A stretch of DNA of 64,000 nucleotides. Source: Panorpa germanica (lineage: Eukaryota > Arthropoda > Insecta > Mecoptera > Panorpidae). A program made the position numbers and the translations under genes. Positions within the stretch are counted from its first letter, which is position 1; every line of letters begins with the position of its first letter. The stretch covers positions 13,774,759 through 13,838,758 of the forward strand of contig OY783204.1 in the NCBI GenBank assembly GCA_963678705.1, read 5' to 3'. Below are positions 46,072 through 54,060 of this stretch, piece by piece. The notes under the pieces were generated by a model, which saw only the letters and a list, made by a program, of their open reading frames with translations, did no database searches and had not been told where the DNA came from.

Positions 46072-46158
46072 TATATTGCTATAAATACCTGAGTTTTATT
46101 TTTAATTTGTTATTACTATAACTAAGCTTATCGTGAAAGGATTTTTAAATAAAAAATA

Positions 46159-46896
46159 ATGTCTATGACATTTACAATTATTGGAAATAAATCCGTATTA
46201 AGCGCCGATATTTTCCCTCCTATAGATTTGTACGATGAACAGTTTGAATTGGGAATAGTCGACTTTCAGACATTTAATTCAATACCAAACATTGACGACA
46301 CTAACAATAAATTTTATTATGGAGATGGTAAAGTTATTTCAATACCAGTGGGTTCATATGAATTGGAAGATATTCAGGAATATTTAAGGTTAAGCATTGG
46401 TGATTCTAGAGTAATAAAACACAACAGCGAATTTAAGGACAAAGCTGATAAGCAAATTAAAGAAGTATTTTTAAATTTAACTGCAAATACAAATACCCTT
46501 CAAAGTGAGATAATATGTACTGAAAAAATAGATTTTTCGAAAGAAAATTGTATTGGTTCATTACTAAGATTTAATAAGCAAGTATTAGCACCTAATAAAT
46601 TACATGTATCTAACTTACCGGTAAACATTATTAAAGTAAATAACATACGTATTAAATGTAATATTACATCCGGTTCCTATCTAAACGGACGTTTAGTACA
46701 CACAATTCATGAGTTTTCACCAGCAGTTCCACCAGGATATAAGATAATAGAAATTCCAAAGCAAATCATTTATCTTCCAATCGTTGTACAGAAAATAGAT
46801 AATATTTCTATAAAAATTGTTAATGAAGAAGGTGAACTTATCAATTTTAAAAAAGAAAAAAATTCCTGCAGATTGCACATACGAAAGATTCAATAA
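46159..46896 (+). CDS. mCP: Minor capsid (penton) protein, copy 2
   Basis: Intact 245-aa frame with the same N-terminal jelly-roll blocks as copy 1 and the longer, probably original C-terminus (CRLHIRKIQ). Substitutions such as LLRFNKQ for LLGFNKQ and LPVNI for LAVNI separate the copies. Confidence 0.85.
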   Translation: MSMTFTIIGNKSVLSADIFPPIDLYDEQFELGIVDFQTFNSIPNIDDTNNKFYYGDGKVISIPVGSYELEDIQEYLRLSIGDSRVIKHNSEFKDKADKQIKEVFLNLTANTNTLQSEIICTEKIDFSKENCIGSLLRFNKQVLAPNKLHVSNLPVNIIKVNNIRIKCNITSGSYLNGRLVHTIHEFSPAVPPGYKIIEIPKQIIYLPIVVQKIDNISIKIVNEEGELINFKKEKNSCRLHIRKIQ

Positions 46897-47042
46897 TAAG
46901 TATATGTCATAATTTAAAAACAATATATAATTCGTCGTTTAATCAAACTCAGCGTAGTCCAACCAAGCCTTTTAAGAGGATAACATTAAAAAATAAACAG
47001 TTTCTTAAGTCGTTAGGATTCAAAATAAATACTCTACAATGA
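46896..47042 (+). pseudogene. 48-aa spacer ORF, copy 2 (start codon lost)
   Basis: Corresponds to 39,576-39,722. The ATG that overlapped the minor capsid stop is now ATA; the body and the final TGA overlapping the major capsid ATG remain. No in-frame replacement ATG is seen. Confidence 0.6.
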
Positions 47043-48244
47043 CCGCTCATATGCTTAATATTGAAGATAAAATCGTTTTCGATGAATCTATAAGTCAATA
47101 TGAGATACATACATATAATCCATATTCTACAAGTACTTTTGAAAATAATGACGAAATCCGTATCCCAATAAATCAACATAATGTTTTTACTTTACCATCT
47201 GAATCATATTTATATATTGAAGGCAAGACAAAAGACACTTCAAAAGCTACACCAGTCTTCATACTAAATGGCATTCTATATTTGTTTGAAACTATAAGAT
47301 ATGAAATAAATTCTGTTGAAATTGATTCAAATAGAAATCCTGGTATAACATCTACTATGAAAGGTTATGTTTCGCATAACAATAACGATATTCATGTTCA
47401 AAATTTTGGCTAGTGTGATAAGGATACCAATATAATAGATAAAAATGGAAACTTCAGTGTATGTATTCCTCTTAAAACGATATTTGGTTTTTGTGAAGAT
47501 TTCGAAAAAATTATTTTACCAGTAAAGCATGAATTAATATTAGTTCGATCAAAAAACGATAATAACGCTATTTGGATAGAAGAACTAAAAGAAGTATTAC
47601 CAAAAGTTGTCATTGAAAAGATTTCTTGGCGAATGCCCCACGTTCAAGTCTCAGACAAAAAGAAATTGGATTTATTACAAACAATAGAACGTGATAGATC
47701 ATTATATATTGGTTTTCGAGCGTGGGAACTATACGAATATCCTGCCTTGTCAAGTTCAACAAATCAAACCTGGTCAATAAAAACAACTACATCTCTTGAA
47801 AAACCACGTTATGTCATATTAGGATTACAAAGGGAATCTAAAAATGACATTACAAAGAATATGAGTAAATTTGATACTTGTAATTTAAGAAATGTAAAAT
47901 TATATTTAAATTCTGAAATATACCCATACGACAACTTGAACTTGGATTACAATAATAATAAATATTCGGTAGCCTATGAAATGTATGCAAATTTTCAAAA
48001 ATCTTACTATGATAAAAATCCAAACCCTGTTTTAAATTTAAAAGATTTTAAAGAAAAAGCACCCCTAATAGTTATAGATTGTTCAAAACAGAAAGAATTT
48101 CTAAAATCTGCCCCAGTGGATATTAGACTTGAATTAGAAACATCAGAAATGATTGTTGGTTTGGTTCGCGCCTTTGCCCTTATTATACACGACAAAATTA
48201 TTGAGTATAAACCTTTATCTGGAATTGTTAATAAAATTACATAA
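47039..48244 (+). pseudogene. MCP: Major capsid protein (double jelly-roll), copy 2, one in-frame stop
   Basis: Full-length gene of about 401 codons with the native C-terminus (APVDIRLELETSE..., AFALIIHDKIIEYKPLSG) that copy 1 lacks. The only break seen is TAG at 47,411-47,413, at exactly the same codon as in copy 1, so it predates the duplication. The frame is open on both sides of it. Homologues commonly carry a tryptophan-containing stretch here, so a Trp-to-stop change is plausible, but I cannot prove the original residue. Confidence 0.9.
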
Positions 48245-48307
48245 TTATTATAAATAATAATTAATATCTTTAAAGCCATTAAAGAGTAACCATCTCATAA
48301 CCAAATA

Positions 48308-48682
48308 ATGGATTATAAATTTTTAAATAATCATAAACAAGTTTTGAAAACGATTTCAAAAGTTGGAGCTGTTTTAAAAAAATATAAAGAAAATGAGTGT
48401 TTACTAGAAAATCTTACTGATGAAGAATTACATTATTTACCGACAGAGTTCTTTTTGCATTATATAATGTTTTCCACCGATATTAAACAAAACTGGAACC
48501 GGCTTCCAATACATTTAAAAGAAGATCACTATATGCAGGGGCGTCGATTATGCTACAAACATTATAACAAAGGAAGAATACAAAGAGATGGACCTCCATG
48601 TCAAATAAGAAACTGTTGTGATTGTAATTTTAATTTATATTATGATTCTAATGGAAATAGTTATACCTTAATAAATAAATAA
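48308..48682 (+). CDS. Hypothetical 124-aa protein with C-terminal Cys cluster
   Basis: Open frame from ATG, 63 bp after the major capsid gene and on the same strand. Starts MDYKFLNNHKQVL; central LPTEFFLHYIMF; C-terminal CQIRNCCDCNF, a four-cysteine cluster that could bind zinc. Single copy, outside the duplicated block. I do not recognise the family. Confidence 0.55.
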   Translation: MDYKFLNNHKQVLKTISKVGAVLKKYKENECLLENLTDEELHYLPTEFFLHYIMFSTDIKQNWNRLPIHLKEDHYMQGRRLCYKHYNKGRIQRDGPPCQIRNCCDCNFNLYYDSNGNSYTLINK

Positions 48683-48758
48683 ATATACCTTAATAAATAA
48701 AATACATGTTCTTTCATTTATAAAATTTTATTTATATACACTCTATACATATTTACAA

Positions 48759-49490
48759 TTATACATATTTATTAGCTTTTTCTTGTATTTGAGTCTTAAG
48801 TAAGTCTATACAAAGCGCCTTAATTTCTAAGCTTAGTAACTTTACATTCATATTTGATGATATATTAGTAAACAATTTATAGTAATTTAATTCTATGTTA
48901 TTAATGTTATTTAAAACGAAATTTTCATAAAAGTATTTGTTATGGTTTTTATAATTTATTTCATTACTTTCTATTAGTAAAGAAAACAACTTATTCTCCA
49001 CTCCATTCAAAATATTCAATGCAGACTTTGACCATGCCGTAAGTTGATTTAAAGAAAACGTAATGCACTCTGCTAACTGCACAAGTTTCTGCCAAGACTC
49101 TATTTGCATGTATACAGATGATCTTGGACCATTATCTGCCAAAATTGATTTGAGGTGATAATTTTGCTCGATAACCATAGTCGGTTTTTCATACAAAGTT
49201 TGAAAATGAATTGTACATTTTGACAATACAATACATGGCTGCTCCAGATATGTTATTATTCCATTAAAATAATTGGAAATACTGGCTTTGTTATTTAAAA
49301 TAATTTCCCAGTCATTTTGTGATAAATTTACATACTGCCCGTTAAACTTTTCAATCACACAAACACTCTCACAAAAATTATTTGCATCTAAGGCAACTGT
49401 AATTTGCTTAGTTTTACTTGTATTTAAAAAATATGAGCACTTAAGCAAATATATTGGATTTATGAAATCAACTTTATTTAATGACTCCAT
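48759..49490 (-). CDS. Hypothetical 243-aa Polinton right-arm protein
   Basis: Intact frame from ATG at 49,490, convergent with the 124-aa gene. The N-terminal part has SVCVIEKFNGQYVNLSQ followed by NDWEIILNN. This vaguely recalls the strand-and-helix pattern of PC4-type single-strand DNA-binding domains (hydrophobic strand, then L(S)..W..L). The rest is predicted helical. The similarity is weak and I would not name it on this basis. Single copy. Confidence 0.55.
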   Translation of the reverse strand: MESLNKVDFINPIYLLKCSYFLNTSKTKQITVALDANNFCESVCVIEKFNGQYVNLSQNDWEIILNNKASISNYFNGIITYLEQPCIVLSKCTIHFQTLYEKPTMVIEQNYHLKSILADNGPRSSVYMQIESWQKLVQLAECITFSLNQLTAWSKSALNILNGVENKLFSLLIESNEINYKNHNKYFYENFVLNNINNIELNYYKLFTNISSNMNVKLLSLEIKALCIDLLKTQIQEKANKYV

Positions 49491-49538
49491 TGCCTAAAAA
49501 ATATATATGATCAATTACGCTACAATTTTAAATTGTAA

Positions 49539-50030
49539 CTAAATAAAATTAAAATTGTCATGACTTTTATATGCTTTCGAAATTACTCTTTTACCTCCCC
49601 CTCCTACTTCTAAATTATAAATATTAGTAACTCTATTAAATCTATTTTTTCGTTCCTGTAATTTTTTAAAATATGAACTAGTTTTGTTATCTTTTTTTCT
49701 AATTCTTTCTGATTTTAATTCATTTTTAAATATATTTAAATTTAAAAGTTTAACTACTTTTAAAATATAATCCTGATTGACCGGTGAATGTAATTTTAAA
49801 TTTTGTAAAATTTCCAAATATAAAATAGAATTTATATTAAAATCAATAATTTCATTGAAAGATAATTTTTTTAATTTTTGAGTGGTACAATGATCATAAG
49901 AACTATTATATTTACCAGTACTTAAAACTTTTAAAATATTTTTCCAACATGTATGACCTACATCACTCTTTATATAAAACTGATACTTAAATTCAAAATT
50001 TTCTCTAAGGATTAATTCAGTTGAAGCCAA
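49539..50030 (-). CDS. Hypothetical 163-aa protein, start unclear
   Basis: The frame carries a basic segment (about residues 106-133: KSERIRKKDNK, KKLQERKNRFNR) and a GGGGKR near the C-terminus. No ATG start: the first listed codon is TTG, and the frame stays open about 12 codons further upstream without an ATG, so the 5' end is lost, spliced or broken. It lies 48 bp upstream of the 243-aa gene on the same strand. Family unknown. Confidence 0.45.
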   Translation of the reverse strand: MASTELILRENFEFKYQFYIKSDVGHTCWKNILKVLSTGKYNSSYDHCTTQKLKKLSFNEIIDFNINSILYLEILQNLKLHSPVNQDYILKVVKLLNLNIFKNELKSERIRKKDNKTSSYFKKLQERKNRFNRVTNIYNLEVGGGGKRVISKAYKSHDNFNFI

Positions 50031-50038
50031 TTGGCTAA

Positions 50039-50257
50039 TTGTATATCCTATACTTAAAAAATCTTTATAATTATCTATTAAGTGATATTCCTCGCTTTCC
50101 CTTAAGTATTGAATCCAATGTTTATGGCAAAACTATAAAAAAAAGAAAATTTGCAATAGTTATATACATTAATGCGGATATCACATACACAGAAGAAAAA
50201 CTCACCGATTTTCCCGAAACTGTTACAATGTTTACACATGTATATAAAATATTTTGA
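50039..50257 (+). other. Possible 72-aa ORF, doubtful
   Basis: Plus-strand frame with no ATG at its 5' edge. The portion IPRFPLSIESNVYGKTIKKRKFA looks protein-like, but it stands alone on this strand and has no recognised relative. It could be a relic of an older gene in the right arm. Confidence 0.2.
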
Positions 50258-50599
50258 TCAAAATTAACTATTGCAACACAATAGTTCTCAAAGTCACTCA
50301 TTGTTTTACAATGTTTACACGTACAATTACTGTATAAAATAAGTATTTTTTAAACGTAATTTATATATATATATATACTAGTCCCCACTATAAATATAGC
50401 TTAAAAAAAATTTTTTGCAAAAAAATAAAAATTTTGTGCCCATATTTGGTTAAGTCATGCAATTTTGTATTCATATTGTTCAAGTCATGTAAATTCAATG
50501 GATGAATTAGCACCCTTATACTTTATGAATTATCCTTATTTGGATATATTTTCTATGTACAACAAAATTTACAATCTATTAGTAATTAGTGCAATAAAA
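50258..50599. other. Non-coding AT-rich stretch
   Basis: No gene seen. It has an (AT)n microsatellite at about 50,362-50,378 and one of two copies of the word ACAATGTTTACAC (50,309; the other at 50,225), both followed by A/G-T/C-GTA. Possible promoter region for the minus-strand genes to the left, unproven. Confidence 0.4.
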
Positions 50600-51013
50600 T
50601 TAATCATTAAGAATCCAATCAAGTGAGTCTTGGCTCTCATATCCAGGGTCTCCAAATTCAGATATAAAAAGTAACCCGGCTCTAAAAGTTTCACAGAAAT
50701 TATTCTGATTGATTATAATTTCATCAAAGAATTTAAATTGATTAAACATATTTAAATCTATTAACAAATGACACTGTAATCCACAATTTAACTTTAAATC
50801 AATGCCTAAATTAAATTTATTTGGTATATATATTATGTTTAAATATATCTTGCTTATATTATCAATTAATATCAATAATAACAATTCTTTTCTATCTAAA
50901 AATAAATTAAAATTTACTTCAATATTTAATAGTCTAGGTAAAATAAACATATGTTCACCTTTATTTATTTCAAATAATAAACGTGGAGAAAAATTTTTAA
51001 TATACATTTTCAT
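50600..51013 (-). CDS. Hypothetical 137-aa protein
   Basis: Intact frame from ATG at 51,013 (MKMYIKNFSPRLLFEINKG). Rich in hydrophobic strands (ELLLLILIDNISKIYLNIIYI) and ends with an acidic tail (GDPGYESQDSLDWILND). The hydrophobic part alternates more like beta strands than a membrane helix. Single copy in the right arm; family not recognised. Confidence 0.5.
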   Translation of the reverse strand: MKMYIKNFSPRLLFEINKGEHMFILPRLLNIEVNFNLFLDRKELLLLILIDNISKIYLNIIYIPNKFNLGIDLKLNCGLQCHLLIDLNMFNQFKFFDEIIINQNNFCETFRAGLLFISEFGDPGYESQDSLDWILND

Positions 51014-51083
51014 AAAAATACGCTTAACTTAATCTTAATACAATCAATCACTTCCAATTTTAGTACTTTTCTATAATCACTGA

Positions 51084-51464
51084 CTAACCTTCTTCTTCAG
51101 AGTCAACGATTTCTATGATTTCGTTGTTATCGTCAGATATATCGACAGTTTCTTCAATCAATTCACAATCTGAATCTAAATTTGAAATATTTTTACAGTC
51201 AGATATATAAATTTCCTCATGACCAATGGCGATTTCTTCACAGACAGAGTCTGAAATATAACTACTCACAGTTTCTTCAGTACCATTTATAAACTCTATT
51301 TCATCGTTGGACCCAGTAATATCACTTTTAAAATCACTGCACTCATCATCAGAACTTATATTTTGAATACAGTAGTTCCCCGCTTTGCATAAGAATAATT
51401 TATATACACAAGACTTTGCATGACAATTTAATAAACAAACTGCACAATACTTAATGTAACACAA
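51084..51464 (-). CDS. Cys-rich/acidic protein with SUMO-interaction-like motifs (126 aa)
   Basis: N-terminal 35 residues are Cys-rich (CYIKYCAVCLLNCHAKSC, then VYKLFLCKAGNYC). The remainder is very acidic with motifs EEIYISD, ETVDISDD and a terminal EIIEIVDSEEE, which fit the SUMO-interaction pattern (hydrophobic core then acidic/serine). No ATG opens the frame (TTG at the edge), so the true start is uncertain. VYKLFLC and the SIM-like tail are shared with the ORF remnant at 29,735-29,863 near the opposite terminus, which also points inward. Possibly a host-chromatin or nuclear-body factor, by inference only. Confidence 0.5.
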   Translation of the reverse strand: MCYIKYCAVCLLNCHAKSCVYKLFLCKAGNYCIQNISSDDECSDFKSDITGSNDEIEFINGTEETVSSYISDSVCEEIAIGHEEIYISDCKNISNLDSDCELIEETVDISDDNNEIIEIVDSEEEG

Positions 51465-52096
51465 TCATATTCTTAGACTTATATATAAATTATAATATAA
51501 AAATTTAACAGGGTAGCACTTTACTTATTTAATACTATAATATATTTACCATCAGACTATCAATTCTTAATTCTATCATCCCCGCGCATTCAAAATAAAT
51601 AAAATTCTCGGGGGCCCCGACCCTTCGAGCAGTTTTATTTTAAAAAGTTTGTTTCAACTTAAGTTAGAGCTTTTGGTTTAGCTAATTGTGATTCTACTAT
51701 TATCCACAACCTATATAGCCTTATACATATGGATCAAACCGCTACCTAATAAATTTGTATAATAAAATATCCTCCTACTATTTTAACAGTTACTGTGGTG
51801 TTATAACCTCATATATGTAAAACAACACCATTGTCTGACTTATAAGACTTTATGATTATTACAACACATAAAAAAAAAATAACTGTATGCTTTGAGAATC
51901 ATCAATGATATAATGTACGTATATTATAACTTTTAGTATACTTAAATAAATAATCTAATACAACAATACCCAATCCGGCCCTCTACATTTAACTAAAACA
52001 TGAAATGTATAACAAAAAAAATTTGTCTACGTTTGGAAAATATTCCCACCATGTGTAATATAACGTCATTATAACATATAACTAACACTTTTGCAC
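51465..52096. other. Non-coding subterminal region, right
   Basis: No ORF or known family seen. A GC-rich island at about 51,608-51,621 forms the hairpin TCGGGG-G-CCCCGA in otherwise AT-rich DNA. The rest is plain AT-rich sequence up to the inner TIR edge. Confidence 0.45.
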
Positions 52097-52370
52097 CACG
52101 TAATAATTAATATCGCAATCTCACTCTTTCATATTACCCCACTATTACCCCCAACATTGTCTAGCCACGCCACCTCACTCCCCACCCCACTATTACCCCC
52201 AACATTGTCTAGCCACGCCACCTCACTCCCCACCCCACTATTACCCCTTTTTACATTCTTCCAAGTCTAGCCACGCCCCCTCTGCATACCGTGACCTATA
52301 TGCATCCCCACTCCAATAATTTCCAACTCAATTTCAAATTTAAGCCAGAAACGGCTCTACTACCCTACTG
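52097..52370 (-). repeat. Right terminal inverted repeat (about 274 bp)
   Basis: The reverse complement starts AGTAGGGTAGTAGAGC and matches the left TIR through to 'attacgtg'. It contains two full tandem copies of the 48-bp subrepeat (52,141-52,188 and 52,189-52,236; core CAACATTGTCTAGCCACGCC) and a partial third. It holds about 33 bp near the terminus that the left TIR lacks. The element ends CCTACT at 52,370. Confidence 0.85.
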
Positions 52371-53788
52371 ACGTACCTATAGGTTTTTGCCGGTCTAATT
52401 CTTTGAAGGTCACTTGGCCACCGGACATCAACAAAGGCACACTGAATTTCTATAAATATCTTATATACATACTTGTACTTATGCCTACTTACTTACCATT
52501 TGTTTGTTACCATTGAATGTTCATGAACGATCAATCACTATTTCCAAGAAAACCGCATATATTGTTCACTTAATCACTTATAACAATTAATACACTCTCA
52601 TTATTATTTAAAACACGCATTTATATAAACTAATTCTTGTGTTTTAATATTATTTATAGTTAATGTTATTCGACTTACTTGATAGTTGGCGGCAACCTTT
52701 TGTCTTCCGTATATTTGTAGTGTTTATATGAGGTCTTCCTTATATATCTCTACAGATTTCTTGAATTTTAAACCACTTGATGTTTTAGCACTAACACTAA
52801 CCTAATTATTATCACTTTTTATGTCTATCGCACTTATTAATGTCTTATATCAAACATCAAAGTTACAAATTTGAGGTTATGTTTATAAGACCGCGTGTAC
52901 GCGTAATAAAAAATTCGTTTTTAACACTGGTTTCCAACTGTCAAACTTTTGTAAAAACACTTTGTTTAGGGTAAATTACACAAATTTAAAACAAACTTGA
53001 ATACTTTTCGTTTGAAAAAGTATTCATATAATTTATTTAATTTTTTTCCATAATTAATTTCTCACTTTTAATCACTTTTTTCACCCAAAGTAGCAGGAGC
53101 CGATCACACACATAGCAGATAGGAACCACTTGTGTTGCAAAGCAATATTAACGTCCTTGTAAACCAATACGTAGGTCTTCCTTTTTGTATTAAGTTCTAT
53201 CTGTCTTGCCAGAGCTTATGCATATATGCATTCATCTCTTTGGCAATATATTTGGTATCGTCTCCAGACTTTTATCCTACAGCCGCATTAACTTTAAATC
53301 CTCGAAATTTGTCGCATTGATTTTAAATCATCAAAATTTGATTTTTTCAGTTCTAGCGTAATTTGTACTTAAGTAAGTGCATGAGTGATTTTTAAATCTA
53401 AAGTAATTGTCCCCAATATCACTTGCACCACTTCTGTAGATACAGTTCTGCAACAACGCGTCATCGTCAATAACATAGTTCTTTGCATGGAAGATCTGGA
53501 AGATTGATCCTGTAATACCATGCCGAAGCACAATACACAACTATTAGCATAAATGCCCCCTTGTATAGTGTCGGCATAGTTGCCGAGTTTAAGCTTCATT
53601 CCGTCCTTGTGACACGCGCAAGGTGTGTTACAAGTTTATCATTTGTTGTTACTGTATTTGTTTCGTAGCTTTGTAGCTTCAAGAAACTACAGATTTTATA
53701 TATAGCAGGTCGAGAACGGCTTTCTAGGGTTTCTGTACTATTTGCACCGATAAGGATCACATTATCGTTGGCAAAACATATGCCTACA

Positions 53789-53800
53789 CAACCTTTTGAG
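53789..53800 (+). repeat. Target-site duplication, left copy
   Basis: CAACCTTTTGAG, repeated exactly at 54,061-54,072 on the other side of the poly(A)-tailed insertion. Confidence 0.9.
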
Positions 53801-54060
53801 TCCTGTTTAATGACAAGTGAAGCAACGGCGGAAATATTAACAAACTTTGTGATAGAAAATAATATAGAAGTGTAATTTAAGTTAAAATATTTTAATTAGT
53901 ATGTATTTAATTTTAAGTTTAATTTTTTAAAAGAATCAATTTGTTTTGTATTTATTAGAACAATTATAATTTATATGTAAATTTTTATATAATTTTACAA
54001 ATAAAAGCAATGGCAAGAAGGCTGAATAAGCCAAAGCCTAAATAAAAAAAAAAAAAAAAA
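53801..54060 (+). mobile_element. 5'-truncated poly(A) LINE insertion
   Basis: A 260-bp insert in an otherwise normal monomer, flanked by a 12-bp target-site duplication and ending in about 17 A residues. These are the marks of target-primed reverse transcription. The first 75 bases read as an ORF end (CLMTSEATAEILTNFVIENN..., stop TAA near 53,874), which resembles the C-terminus of Jockey/RTE-type ORF2 proteins. The rest is 3' UTR with AATAAA at 54,000. A processed cellular transcript is a less likely alternative. It is a different LINE from the one that gave rise to the satellite. Confidence 0.8.

Larger units (their letters stand above)
40776..48094. repeat. Internal 7.31-kb tandem duplication, copy 2
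   Basis: Second copy of 33,462-40,774, continuing at 48,094 into the native 3' part of the major capsid gene. Differences from copy 1 are scattered substitutions and small indels. It carries its own lesions (PLA2 stop at 45,579-45,581, lost ATG of the 48-aa ORF) but not the protease stop of copy 1. Confidence 0.93.
28960..52370. mobile_element. Polinton/Maverick element (adintovirus-like), 23.4 kb, internally duplicated
   Basis: The ends are imperfect inverted repeats starting AGT and ending ACT. The cargo is the diagnostic Polinton set: protein-primed DNA polymerase B, rve integrase with chromodomain, A32-type ATPase, adenain-like protease, minor capsid and double-jelly-roll major capsid proteins. 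A 7,314-bp tandem duplication raises the length from about 16.1 kb to 23.4 kb. The flanks show no 6-bp target-site duplication (left 'tttata', right 'gacgta'). Stops, frameshifts and a lost Walker A lysine make it an inactive endogenous copy. Gene order and motifs come from the sequence; the family name follows known Polinton gene content. Confidence 0.93.

Noticed and set aside
28954-52376. 6-bp target-site duplication of the Polinton
   Set aside because: The six bases on each side (tttata and gacgta) do not match in either alignment of the element ends that I tried.
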